From: Chitinophagaceae bacterium
GTDB taxonomy: Bacteria; Bacteroidota; Bacteroidia; Chitinophagales; Chitinophagaceae
DNA length: 64,000 nucleotides
Direction: 5' to 3'
Assembly (NCBI GenBank): GCA_019638615.1
Contig: JAHBTL010000032.1
Span: 21,555-85,554, forward strand
Part shown: positions 56,601 to 64,000 of the stretch, one piece after another
Layout of the letters: each line of letters starts with the position of its first letter
Position numbering within the stretch: position 1 is the stretch's first letter
Notes under the pieces: model-generated
The model's input: only the letters and a program-made list of their open reading frames with translations
Told to the model about the DNA's origin: nothing
Databases searched by the model: none
Made by a program: the position numbers and the translations under genes

Positions 56601-56783
56601 TATTGAATATTTACCATCGTTGTTTGTGGTAGTTCCCCTGGTTGAGTTGTTAACCATTACAGAAACGCCGGGCAACAGGGAATTATCTGTTGCAGATCGT
56701 ACTGTTCCTGTTACTGTGATATCTTGAGAGAAGGATATCAGGGATAGCAGTAATAAAAAAGTAATCAAAGCAGTTGATTTCAT
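53679..56783 (-). CDS. SusC TonB-dependent transporter without STN domain (locus 3)
   Basis: 1034 residues. After the signal peptide (MKSTALITFLLLLSLISFSQ) the carboxypeptidase-like domain starts at once (VTGTVRSATDNSLLPGVSVM), then the plug (VTTALGIKKQQKTLGYSVQE, ISVLKGTAAAALYGALGVNG) and barrel (ending GVNINLKF). The absence of STN agrees with the absence of an ECF/FecR pair; a TetR gene takes that place. Confidence 0.95.
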   Translation of the reverse strand: MKSTALITFLLLLSLISFSQDITVTGTVRSATDNSLLPGVSVMVNNSTRGTTTNNDGKYSIAVPGNALLVFSFTGHTSQQVQVNGRREIDIILEESTAGDLKEVLVTTALGIKKQQKTLGYSVQEVNGETMAKTKTPTPLSALTGKVAGLNINNTTDLFRNPGISLRGKTPLIVIDGIPDADADPYKINADDIESISVLKGTAAAALYGALGVNGAIMYTTKKGKKGKLAVEINSSTLFQTGYTVIPEVQTIYGGGDQGVYAYEDGSGGGPEGGGWIWGPKLDQKDPSTPSGYYETTQYNSPVDPATGELVPLPWISRGKNNIKNFFRTGILSTNSVSASVGTEKGSFRVAANHIFQKGVVPNTGVNNSSFSIGGNYQLAPKLSMDAKLTYNMEYSDNYPTIGYGPPNYLYNLILWIGPDIDIRDLKNYWIPGKEGLQQRNYNLSWYNNPHFIANQLLNGYRKNNSFGQVTFDYKFTDNFTVKFRNGFNQYAVNADLKEPYSYIAYDYISKGNYSTDVSNYFDINTDLILNYKHDFNEKFNVNVTAGGANAYRRFEGSYTTTDGLTIPGFYNLSNSINPPKTTSGLQERRTASVYGMVDVETFGFLYLSVTGRYDKTSTLPVKNNGYFYPSAGISAVLSDVLKLPATVSFLKLRSSWAKVNTGFINKDNPYAHLTTYGIGSKWNNVPSLIWPTTYISPDLVPATTRSGEYGIALGLFNNRINFDVSYFSNRDYNNFVNVTQSQASGNTSVLKNANVYYRKGWEFIVSGWPVRGNNFKWETTFNFSNVHTWLNDATDNADGYIGQVKEGQRTDRIYMTASRTPDGQAIYYDNGMQAYEPYGQFFGYSDADWIYGWQNNFTYKNFSLNVSVDGRLGGLIYSTTNQKMWWGGTAKGTVTQYRDDANAGNSTYVGPGVVVASGSVEYDSHGNIISDTRKFSPNTTAVNYIGFMQTTSGQMLNNYFYYSGSYLKMRELVLTYQLPSRWTKGIFNTTSVSFIGNNLFILAKIPNVDPDAERDDLQTPSMRSVGVNINLKF

Positions 56784-56889
56784 AACAAAACATTTTTTGA
56801 AATGATGAATGCACTCCCCGGATCTTTATAAGTAGAGCCGGTTTATGGATTTTGGCTAAAACAAATGTGGCAAATAAATCCTAAATATC

Positions 56890-56923
56890 AAAAATTTATT
56901 GAATGATCGTTCAATAAATTTTT
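56890..56923. promoter_or_regulatory. 34-bp palindromic operator between susC and tetR
   Basis: Perfect 14-bp arms AAAAATTTATTGAA (56890-56903) and TTCAATAAATTTTT (56910-56923) around a near-symmetric centre TGATCG. Located in the 312-bp divergent region, the expected place for the TetR protein to bind and control both promoters. Confidence 0.7.
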
Positions 56924-57095
56924 ATTACCATAATATAGGGTTTACAATTGCTTAATGTCTCAACTTAATTTCATGTTGCTTTAAAGAATATTCTCTACAT
57001 TTTAAATACCCGCTCAGACCATGCTTCAATGCATGATTTTGGCCGGTGCTGATGTGCAAATGGTAATTTATATTTGCCCGATTAACGGCTATTGT

Positions 57096-57701
57096 ATGGG
57101 AAGAAAAAGCATTAAGAATACACGGCAGAAAGAAATCATCAGTGCGTTTTATGAAGTAGCAAAAAAAGAAGGCTTGGAAAATGCCTCCATCGCAAAAACT
57201 GCAACCTTAATTAATATCAATCCCAGCCTGGTTATTCATTATTTTAAAACCAGGGAGCACCTGGTATACGGATTAATAGAGTACATTCTGGATAAGTATC
57301 TCCTTATTTATGAAATACCGGACGCTCATCTCAGGGATCCTAAAAAAGCATTGCTGAAAGTAATTGACAATATATTTTCTCATAAGTGGCACAGGCTGTT
57401 TGACGACAGTGTTTCTTACAGTTGTTACTCACTTGTATTCAGGGACAGGAAAGTAAAAGAAAAATATAAGATACTGCTCGATACATTGAGAGGGAACCTT
57501 AAGAAGCTTATACAGGATGGAAATAAAAAAGGGGTATTGTCTGTAAAAGATCCTGAACTGGCTGCTGATATTATTTTTGTAATCGTTGACGGAGCTTATT
57601 ATTACCTGAGCCTTGTACAAAATAAAGATGAATATCGCAGGAAATTAAGACAATATAAAAAACAGGCGCTTCAGCAACTTAATTTTGTCTCTTTCGGCTG
57701 A
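57096..57701 (+). CDS. TetR/AcrR-family regulator
   Basis: 201 residues from ATG 57096 (MGRKSIKNTRQKEIISAFYE); the 25 codons further upstream are not supported. Helix-turn-helix: ENASIAKTATLININPSLVI, then HYFKTREHLVYGLIEYIL, in a canonical N-terminal DNA-binding domain. The helical C-terminal ligand domain is unassigned. Divergent from the locus 3 susC with a palindrome between them. Confidence 0.92.
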   Translation: MGRKSIKNTRQKEIISAFYEVAKKEGLENASIAKTATLININPSLVIHYFKTREHLVYGLIEYILDKYLLIYEIPDAHLRDPKKALLKVIDNIFSHKWHRLFDDSVSYSCYSLVFRDRKVKEKYKILLDTLRGNLKKLIQDGNKKGVLSVKDPELAADIIFVIVDGAYYYLSLVQNKDEYRRKLRQYKKQALQQLNFVSFG

Positions 57702-58029
57702 TTGATATGATAACAGCAGTTGCTATTAGCCTCCCACAATGTTAGTTACAAGATTAGGTACGAAAGCTTATTGAAACCAACATTAGCATAAGTTTTTTGA
57801 TTTTGAACGTGAGTGGGTCTTCATATACACAACCAGTCTCAAATTAAAATATATACCCGGCAGTGTTCACCCCTCTCTTCAAAAAACTGAATGTGGCAAA
57901 TACGATATGATCCTGCGATACAAAGTTGGTAATAATCCATAAAAAACAGCACAGGGTTTTTCAGAGTATCGTATAAGCCGCTATTATGGATTTTTTTCCA
58001 CCGGGCATCTCAAATGCAAAACATTGTTT
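57702..58029. other. Gap upstream of the TonB-family gene with interleaved inverted repeats
   Basis: No gene. ATACGATA (57900-57907) pairs with TATCGTAT (57967-57974), and AATCCATAA (57934-57942) pairs with TTATGGATT (57984-57992), in interleaved order as in a pseudoknot. Possibly a leader structure; may be chance. Confidence 0.3.
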
Positions 58030-58863
58030 ATGGAAAAAAATAAAATTTTAAGCGCCAGCTTTATCGACATTCTTTTTGAAGGAAGGAATAAAAGCTATGG
58101 AGCGTATGAGCTCAGAAAAAAATATGGCTCCCGCCTGTCTTCCGCTATGGTAGGTACAATAGCTTTTGCATCACTCGTTGTATTTGCTTCATTTGTAAGT
58201 GGCCGGTTTAACAAACAGGGAGTTACAGGGCCTTTGAAAATTGACTCTGTAAAGCTGGTTGACTATATTAATGATCCCCCGGTTGTTGAGCCGCCGCCCC
58301 CTGTTATACAAAAGCCCATTGAACAACCCCAGCTTGAAATGTCAAAGCTGGTATCGCCCAAAGTTGTAAAAGACGAATTGGTGACGCCCGATGATGAAAT
58401 GAAAGATATAGAGGTTCTGCAAAATACCAAAATTGGTACAGCGAACGTAGAGGGAGACAAAGACATCGGGATCGTAGCCCCGCCGGTAGATGATAATAAA
58501 AGCGGGGTAATTGTTGCTCCGAAAACCGATCCGAAGGAGGAAATATTTACATCGGTACAGATACAGGCTAAATTTCCGGGTGGGGAGGCAGAATGGACAA
58601 AATATATTTCAAAGCAGATATACCGGTATATGGACGAACTGGAGGAAGAAGGCAAGGCCGGCACCTGTACCGTACAGTTTATTGTTGACCAGGACGGCAA
58701 TATAAGCGACGTGGAAGTATTGACCATGAAAGGAACCAAGCTGGCGGAAATTTGCGCCAATGCCATTCGCAAAGGCCCCAACTGGATCCCCGCGGAAAAT
58801 AATGGTAAAAAGGTAAAAGCCTGGCGAAAACAACCGGTTACGTTCAGGATAGACGGGTTGTAA
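58030..58863 (+). CDS. TonB-family energy transducer
   Basis: 277 residues from ATG 58030 (MEKNKILSASFIDILFEGRN). The N-terminal motif NKSYGAYELRKKYGSRLSSA precedes one membrane segment (AMVGTIAFASLVVFASFVS) and then a Pro-rich stretch (VVEPPPPVIQKPIEQPQLEM). The C-terminal TonB domain is from about 185 (AKFPGGEAEWTKYISKQIYR, CTVQFIVDQDGNISDVEVLT, WIPAENNGKKVKAWRKQPVT). It couples proton-motive force to outer-membrane transporters such as the SusC proteins in this window. Confidence 0.92.
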   Translation: MEKNKILSASFIDILFEGRNKSYGAYELRKKYGSRLSSAMVGTIAFASLVVFASFVSGRFNKQGVTGPLKIDSVKLVDYINDPPVVEPPPPVIQKPIEQPQLEMSKLVSPKVVKDELVTPDDEMKDIEVLQNTKIGTANVEGDKDIGIVAPPVDDNKSGVIVAPKTDPKEEIFTSVQIQAKFPGGEAEWTKYISKQIYRYMDELEEEGKAGTCTVQFIVDQDGNISDVEVLTMKGTKLAEICANAIRKGPNWIPAENNGKKVKAWRKQPVTFRIDGL

Positions 58864-59364
58864 GCCGTGGGCGGTGGACAATGGATAGTTGACAGTGGAC
58901 GGTTGACAGTGAAGAAGATCACAGAATATTTATCGTTTGTGGTTTGTAGTTTATAGTCATCTCAAATATCAAATCAACAAATCAGAAATCAACAAATCAG
59001 AGATCAAAAATCGTCAACCGTCCATTGCCAACTTTTTTCTTTTGTCATTCTGAGCGAACAAATAATTGCTGGATAGTAGTGAAATCATTTCCGTGAGCGA
59101 AGAATCTGCTTTGAGGTATCAGGTATCAGGTATCAGCAATTTATGGTTTATGGTCTTTTGTTTATAGTTAAGAATAGCTTTGAGCTATCGGCAGTCAGCC
59201 ATCAGCTATCAGAGTAATGGAGAATGGACAGTGAATAGTGGACCCTGTAACCTGAAACTTGTAACCTGCCCCCAAACTGTAAACCTCAAACCCGAAACCT
59301 CAAACTATAAACCCTACACCTTCCGCCTTTTCTCCGTATTTTTGCAGGCTGAAAATGTAGAATT
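58864..59364. repeat. Word-like intergenic repeat, copy 2
   Basis: About 500 bp with no gene, built of short recurring words: AATCAACAAATCAGA repeated, GGTATCA three times in tandem near 59114-59133, TTATGGTTTATGG, AACCTGAAACTTGTAACCTG. It shares a 36-mer (34 of 36) with 50773-50808. It ends in the mnmA promoter. Confidence 0.6.
59337..59344 (+). promoter_or_regulatory. -7 promoter element (TATTTTTG) of mnmA
   Basis: TAnnTTTG match 20 bp before the mnmA ATG, followed by CAGG exactly as before the DUF62 gene at 19445. Confidence 0.6.
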
Positions 59365-60459
59365 ATGAGCCGTAAAGGAAAAGTATTGGTGGCGATGAGC
59401 GGCGGTATTGACAGTACCGTTACGGCGCTTATGCTCAATGATGAAGGGTATGAAGTAGTGGGTATTACCATGAAAACATGGGATTATGCCAGCGCGGGCA
59501 GCAGCAAAAAAGAAACCGGCTGCTGTAATGTAGACAGCTTCAATGACGCCCGTATGGCTGCGGTGGAACATGGCTTCCCTCATTTTATACTGGATATACG
59601 CAGCGAATTCGGGGATGCGGTAATAGAAAACTTTGTGGAAGAATATCTCGCAGGGAGAACCCCCAATCCCTGCGTGATGTGCAATACACATATTAAGTGG
59701 CGTGCGCTTTTAAAACGTGCAGACGCATTGGGATGCGACTATATCGCTACCGGTCACTATGGCAATATTCATCAGCATACCAACGGAAGATACTATATAA
59801 GCAAAGGGTTGGATGAATTAAAAGACCAGAGCTATGTGCTTTGGGGACTGCAGCAGGATTTGTTAAGCCGTACACTTTTACCACTGGGAAAATACCGCAA
59901 AACGGAGATCAGGCAGATGGCACTGGATTACGGTTACCCCGAATTAGCCAAAAAGAGCGAAAGCTACGAGATCTGCTTTGTGCCGGACAATGATTACCGC
60001 GGGTTTCTGAAAAGAAGAGTGGAAGGGCTGGAAGAAAAAGTAAGCGGCGGGAACTTCGTTGATACGAATGGCAGGATCCTGGGAAAGCACAAAGGTTATC
60101 CTTTCTATACGATCGGTCAAAGAAAAGGGCTGGATATCGCATTGGGCAAACCTGCCTTCGTTACACATATAAACCCGGACACCAATACCGTAACCCTCGG
60201 CGATGAAGCAGACCTGAACCGGCAGGAAATGGGAGTGAGCAAACTGAACTGGCTGAAGTACAATGGTATAACCGATGGGATGGAAGCCATTACGAAAATC
60301 AGGTATAAGGATAAAGGCGCACTGAGTGCCCTGTACAGTCACGAAAAAGGCATCCGGGTGTGTTTTTACGAAGAAGTAAAAGGTATAGCGCCGGGACAAA
60401 GCGCCGTTTTTTATGAAGGTGACGATGTGATTGGCGGGGGAATTATTATGCGCTATTAA
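59365..60459 (+). CDS. mnmA: tRNA-specific 2-thiouridylase MnmA
   Basis: 364 residues. PP-loop VLVAMSGGIDSTVTALML binds ATP. The catalytic cysteines are in NPCVMCNTHIKW and SYEICFVPDNDYRGFL. Further family blocks are ATGHYGNI, KDQSYVLWGL, LPLGKYRKTEIR and TIGQRKGLDIALGKP. It adds sulfur at C2 of wobble uridine-34 in tRNA-Lys, -Glu and -Gln; the tRNA-Lys(TTT) at 19204 is one of its expected substrates. Single gene with its own promoter. Confidence 0.97.
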   Translation: MSRKGKVLVAMSGGIDSTVTALMLNDEGYEVVGITMKTWDYASAGSSKKETGCCNVDSFNDARMAAVEHGFPHFILDIRSEFGDAVIENFVEEYLAGRTPNPCVMCNTHIKWRALLKRADALGCDYIATGHYGNIHQHTNGRYYISKGLDELKDQSYVLWGLQQDLLSRTLLPLGKYRKTEIRQMALDYGYPELAKKSESYEICFVPDNDYRGFLKRRVEGLEEKVSGGNFVDTNGRILGKHKGYPFYTIGQRKGLDIALGKPAFVTHINPDTNTVTLGDEADLNRQEMGVSKLNWLKYNGITDGMEAITKIRYKDKGALSALYSHEKGIRVCFYEEVKGIAPGQSAVFYEGDDVIGGGIIMRY

Positions 60460-60528
60460 CACAGGCGCATTGCAGCGAGCAATAGAATGGTAAATTTTTT
60501 ACAATAAAAAGTAAATCAAACCGTTATG

Positions 60529-60554
60529 AATCGGAAAGCAATTGCTTTCCGATT
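60529..60554. promoter_or_regulatory. 26-bp perfect palindrome abutting a promoter
   Basis: AATCGGAAAGCAA and its complement (60529-60554). It may be the mnmA terminator hairpin, but it touches the -7 element TAATTTTG at 60555-60562 of the next gene, so an operator is equally possible. Confidence 0.6.
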
Positions 60555-60562
60555 TAATTTTG
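60555..60562 (+). promoter_or_regulatory. -7 promoter element (TAATTTTG)
   Basis: TAnnTTTG match 65 bp before the ATG at 60628; directly follows the palindrome. Confidence 0.5.
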
Positions 60563-60627
60563 TACCTGCGGGCAACAAATACATGCTGTATGCTGCCTGA
60601 TATGGAAGTGTACTACAACTTTGAACG

Positions 60628-61494
60628 ATGACCACGTCAAAAAAATATTTTTCATTCTGGAGTATTGTACTGCTGTGCTTTGCATTCCAGTTTTGTAAAA
60701 AACAAACCGATGGGTTTGCCCCGGAATCGTATACGGAGTATTATCCGCTGGAAGTCGGGAAATACATTATTTACCGGCTCGATTCTACGGTGTTCGTAAA
60801 TTTTGATACCGAAAAAGAAATACACAGCTACCAGGCCAAAGACATAGTCGATGCCAAGATAACAGACGCTGCGGGGCGACCCGCTTACCGCATTAGGCGG
60901 TTGATAAGAAACCTGGATGGAACTGGAGAATGGAGAGACAATGCCACATTCATGGTAACATCGCTTGACCGTTCACTGGAAGTAGTCGAAGATAACCTGC
61001 GTTTTATTAAGCTAACCAACCCGGTTAAAGAAAATTATTACTGGGAAGGGAACAGCTACATTTATGCGGTAGACGACCTGAGCTACCTGCAATACTGGGA
61101 ATATGTTTACCAGGATGTAGCACTGCCTTATACTGTCAACGACCTGTCTTTTGACAATACCGTTACTGTTTTACAGGTTGATGAAGCAGCAGGAGATCCT
61201 GAATTATTTCCCAATAGCTATGCATCGAAAGATTACAGTGCCGAAGTGTACGCAAAAAATGCAGGATTGATATACAAGGATTTTATTCATTGGACGTATG
61301 AGAAAAAAATACAGGAATACAATTGCAGGATAAAATTTACCGGCAGCACTGATTCGCTCCAGTGCCCGCCACCGCCGGCAGACTGCGATTCATTGGCAAG
61401 AGTTATGAATGGCTATAGAAAATGCGACACCATCAGCGGCCCGTTTTCCTACATAGGCTACGGTATCAAACTGAGCGCTATCGAGCATAATTAA
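60628..61494 (+). CDS. Lipoprotein of unknown function
   Basis: 288 residues. MTTSKKYFSFWSIVLLCFAF ends in a lipobox (QFCKK). The mature part opens YTEYYPLEVGKYIIYRLDST, a pattern common in small Bacteroidota lipoproteins with a beta-sandwich fold, and has Cys residues near the C-terminus (QCPPPPADCDSLA, YRKCDTISG) that may form disulfides. No enzyme motif. It lies 38 bp before the subtilase gene and is probably co-expressed with it. Confidence 0.8.
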   Translation: MTTSKKYFSFWSIVLLCFAFQFCKKQTDGFAPESYTEYYPLEVGKYIIYRLDSTVFVNFDTEKEIHSYQAKDIVDAKITDAAGRPAYRIRRLIRNLDGTGEWRDNATFMVTSLDRSLEVVEDNLRFIKLTNPVKENYYWEGNSYIYAVDDLSYLQYWEYVYQDVALPYTVNDLSFDNTVTVLQVDEAAGDPELFPNSYASKDYSAEVYAKNAGLIYKDFIHWTYEKKIQEYNCRIKFTGSTDSLQCPPPPADCDSLARVMNGYRKCDTISGPFSYIGYGIKLSAIEHN

Positions 61495-61532
61495 AGAAAG
61501 CTAACCGGTAAAACATCATTAACCATTTATCT

Positions 61533-63218
61533 ATGAAAACGATTTTATTATTTATAGCAGTTTTGCTGTGTTCACCGGGAAAAATACAGGCCCAGTTCAC
61601 CAAGCATATTGTTGTGCTTACCGATAAGCATAACACCCCGTTCTCCATACAACAACCTAACGTGTATCTTTCAAACAAGGCGATGGAAAGAAGGAACCGG
61701 CAACAGCTCGCCATTGACAGCACGGATCTTCCCGTAAATCCATCTTATCTCGACAGCTTGCGCAATGCGGGAGATGTAACTGTTTTAAATACGTCAAAAT
61801 GGCTGAACCAGGTGTTGATCCAAACCAGCGATGCAGCCGCTCTTGATAAAATAAAAAATTTTTCATTTGTAAAAAAACTGTCTCGGGCCGCTCCGCGTAC
61901 ACGACAAACCAATTCCGAAAGGCAGGATAAATTAAGATATGAAATGCAACCTGTCCGTAAGTCGGCCAAGGTAATGGACGCAGGAGACAATTACTTCAAC
62001 TATGGCAATAACTACGCACAAATTAATATACACGAGGGGCAGTTTCTTCATAACAAAGGATACCGGGGCGAAGGAATGACCATAGCGATACTGGATGCGG
62101 GGTTTTATAAATACGATACCAACCCCGCTTTTGACAGCATCAGGTTGAATCACCAGGTGCTGGGCACATGGGATTTTGTAAAAAATAAGGAAAGCGTTAC
62201 GGAAGAGCACGACCATGGCATGGTATGCTTTTCTACTATCGCTGCCAATCGGCCAGGGAAAATAATAGGTACTGCACCTAAAGCTAATTATTATCTTTTC
62301 CGCACCGAAGACGCAGCTACTGAATACCAGGTGGAAGAACAAAACTGGGTTGCCGCCGCCGAAAGAGCCGATAGTCTTGGAGTAGATCTTATTACCTCTT
62401 CATTAGGATATTATGAATTTGACGACGCGTCCAGCAGTTATTCCTACAGCGATATGGATGGCAAAACTTCCATTATTACAAGAGGCGCCGAATACGCGGC
62501 TAAAAAAGGCATTTTCGTTACCAACAGCGCGGGCAACTCGGGAGGCGATGCATGGCATTATATCATAGCCCCCGCAGATGGCGAGCATGTGATGGCGGTG
62601 GGAGCAGTAGATGTAAACGGCAACGCCGCGGGCTTTTCAAGCTACGGCCCCTCTGCGGATAACAGGATAAAACCCGATGTAGCTTCTGTAGGTGCTTCAA
62701 CAGTAATAGCCGGGTATGATGGCAACCCGGTGACCGCAAATGGCACGTCTCTCTCCAATCCCAATATGGCAGGATTGATTACCTGCCTGTGGCAGGCATT
62801 TCCTGAATTTACAAACGCCGAAATTTTCGAGGCTGTTAAAAAAAGCGCCAACAGGTATAATAATCCTAACGACCGGGTGGGATATGGCATTCCCAATATG
62901 CGGATCGCCTATGAAATACTCAGCGGCCAAAAAGTACAAAACAGGGCTGAACAGATTTTAGCCAATGACTGGCTGAAAGCGTACCCGGTTCCTTTCACAA
63001 GCGGGCTAACCCTGTTGTTGAAACCCCCGGCAACGGGCAAGGCCACCCTGCAATTGTTCAACGATGCAGGCAGGTTGGTCTATACTAAAAACATTACGGT
63101 GAATGCTGAGATCATTCAATACCTGCCGCTGGACAACCTGAGGATCCTGTCGCCGGGAGTTTACTGGATAAAATACAGCGATGGTAAAAACACGCGGCTG
63201 CTGAAGATAGTGAAATAA
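61533..63218 (+). CDS. Secreted subtilisin-family serine protease with type 9 sorting domain
   Basis: 561 residues. Signal peptide ending IQAQ, then an inhibitor-like propeptide region (residues about 20-130). S8 catalytic triad: Asp in TIAILDAGFY, His in EEHDHGMVCFSTIAA, Ser in NGTSLSNPNMAG, with oxyanion Asn in NSAGNSGG. The last 75 residues (LKAYPVPFTSGLTLLLKPPA to GVYWIKYSDGKNTRLLKIVK) are a type A C-terminal sorting domain for type 9 secretion. Expected to be surface-attached or released. Confidence 0.94.
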   Translation: MKTILLFIAVLLCSPGKIQAQFTKHIVVLTDKHNTPFSIQQPNVYLSNKAMERRNRQQLAIDSTDLPVNPSYLDSLRNAGDVTVLNTSKWLNQVLIQTSDAAALDKIKNFSFVKKLSRAAPRTRQTNSERQDKLRYEMQPVRKSAKVMDAGDNYFNYGNNYAQINIHEGQFLHNKGYRGEGMTIAILDAGFYKYDTNPAFDSIRLNHQVLGTWDFVKNKESVTEEHDHGMVCFSTIAANRPGKIIGTAPKANYYLFRTEDAATEYQVEEQNWVAAAERADSLGVDLITSSLGYYEFDDASSSYSYSDMDGKTSIITRGAEYAAKKGIFVTNSAGNSGGDAWHYIIAPADGEHVMAVGAVDVNGNAAGFSSYGPSADNRIKPDVASVGASTVIAGYDGNPVTANGTSLSNPNMAGLITCLWQAFPEFTNAEIFEAVKKSANRYNNPNDRVGYGIPNMRIAYEILSGQKVQNRAEQILANDWLKAYPVPFTSGLTLLLKPPATGKATLQLFNDAGRLVYTKNITVNAEIIQYLPLDNLRILSPGVYWIKYSDGKNTRLLKIVK

Positions 63219-63550
63219 GGGAGGAATGCCCGCTGGCTTCGTAATATGTAGCACTGTGCTGCCAGGCCTTACTGTCGCAAACATGCAGCTATTGTATAGG
63301 ATCCAGGGCCGGGGTACAAAACCGGCAACGTTAAAAAACCGGTGCAGCATCATACATCATCGCACTCTTTCATCTTTTGATGTGTTTCTCACCCCCTTCT
63401 TTATACCGTATTTTTACGGTGTGGATAACTTTTAACGTGGCTGCAATCAATCAGTTAGATGATAATACCCCGGCGTTGCAAAAAAATATTTTTAGCATAT
63501 GTCAAAAACTTGTTTAGCTTAGATGTATAATCTTTTTGCTAAACACTACT
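63219..63550. other. Gap downstream of the protease gene
   Basis: No gene found. It holds a short hairpin ACCGTA/TACGGT (63405-63410, 63415-63420) and the AT-rich promoter region of the next gene. Confidence 0.4.
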
Positions 63551-64000
63551 ATGAAATTCACACTAACTGTAACCTTCGTCATTTATATAAGCTGCTCTCA
63601 GGCACAGGACAGCCAATCCAATGCAGTTATCGATCTTTCATCCGGTTATACTACGGGTATTGATAAAAAGCTGAACGGTTTAGGTAACCGGCTCTCCAAA
63701 CAAAATGAAAAGTATGTAAAAAGTCTTGCCAGGCAGGAGAAAAAAATATTTAAAAAACTGGCTGCGCTCGATTCTTCCACCTCGGCAACTGCATTGAAAG
63801 ATGTAAAAGAAAAATACGGTCAACTCTCCCGACAATTCAATAATGCCGGCAGCAGGATGGACAGGCTGTTGACAGGAAGCTACCTGCAGGGCATAGACTC
63901 GCTTGCTACCTCGCTGAGCTTTTTGAAAGATGCTAAAAATATCGTTTCCAGATCCAAAGACATTCAGCAGCAGCTCGGCAGCTCTCTGCAAAACCTGCAG
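63551..64000 (+). CDS. Secreted coiled-coil protein (3' end outside window)
   Basis: 150 codons seen, starting MKFTLTVTFVIYISCSQAQD (signal peptide). The next part is charged and helical (KLNGLGNRLSKQNEKYVKSL, ARQEKKIFKKLAALDSS, LKDVKEKYGQLSRQFNNA), as in a long coiled coil. No domain recognised. The gene runs off the window. Confidence 0.75.
   Translation, partial: MKFTLTVTFVIYISCSQAQDSQSNAVIDLSSGYTTGIDKKLNGLGNRLSKQNEKYVKSLARQEKKIFKKLAALDSSTSATALKDVKEKYGQLSRQFNNAGSRMDRLLTGSYLQGIDSLATSLSFLKDAKNIVSRSKDIQQQLGSSLQNLQ

Noticed and set aside
58263-58922. 219-codon antisense ORF over the TonB-family gene
   Set aside because: Ser/Pro/Thr-rich mirror of the TonB coding frame; a shadow.
58960-59010. 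Possible CRISPR array from AATCAACAAATCAGA repeats
   Set aside because: Repeats are only about 15 bp, adjacent or irregularly spaced, without unique spacers or cas genes.

Overview
The window looks like a Bacteroidota chromosome, most likely a relative of the Chitinophagaceae. That rests on three SusC/SusD pairs, ECF sigma/FecR pairs, LytTR signalling, a type 9 secretion C-terminal domain and upstream TAnnTTTG (-7) promoter elements. The family is an inference from gene content; no rRNA or other marker is present.

Positions 1 to about 19200 are an integrated mobile element whose right edge abuts the 3' end of a tRNA-Lys gene. All its main genes lie on the minus strand. From the left it carries: (a) a cassette made of a 41-residue peptide precursor, a membrane M50 peptidase with a PqqD-like N-terminus, an LpxL-like acyltransferase, a LytS-type sensor kinase and a LytTR response regulator, cut by the window edge; (b) a mobilization module made of a VirD4/TraG-like coupling protein with a frameshift in a seven-base homopolymer, a relaxase, a ribbon-helix-helix accessory protein and an oriT-like region of inverted repeats; (c) a block of unrecognised small genes; (d) an orphan cytosine-5 DNA methyltransferase with a second gene nested in another frame; (e) a two-gene operon of a GHKL ATPase and a protein with two phosphoribosyltransferase-like domains, probably a defence system; (f) decayed remnants next to the tRNA. 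No integrase is visible, so it presumably lies left of the window.

Positions 19400 to 24100 hold a SAM hydrolase-family gene, a lipoprotein with a decayed second copy, and a TPR histidine kinase/NarL-type regulator pair. Three copies of one motif link the lipoprotein and the two-component genes.

Positions 24100 to 34400 form an ECF sigma, FecR, SusC, SusD locus with an arylsulfotransferase-like lipoprotein and a secreted metallophosphatase. Positions 34490 to 36120 hold a three-gene HipBST-type toxin-antitoxin module with an inverted repeat upstream. Positions 36190 to 49850 form a second ECF/FecR/SusCD locus with GH35, GH110 and six-hairpin glycosidases, which suggests alpha-/beta-galactoside breakdown. 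A RelE-type toxin-antitoxin pair sits between its sigma and anti-sigma genes. Positions 49910 to 57700 hold two secreted phosphatases and a third SusCD pair. That SusC lacks the STN signalling domain and faces a divergent TetR gene across a 34-bp palindrome.

Positions 58000 to 64000 hold a TonB-family protein, the tRNA thiolase mnmA, a lipoprotein, a secreted subtilase and a truncated coiled-coil gene. Two intergenic regions share an unusual repeat made of short words.

The strongest candidates for undescribed biology are the peptide/acyltransferase/two-component cassette (1-4256) and the GHKL plus phosphoribosyltransferase-like operon (14711-18153).
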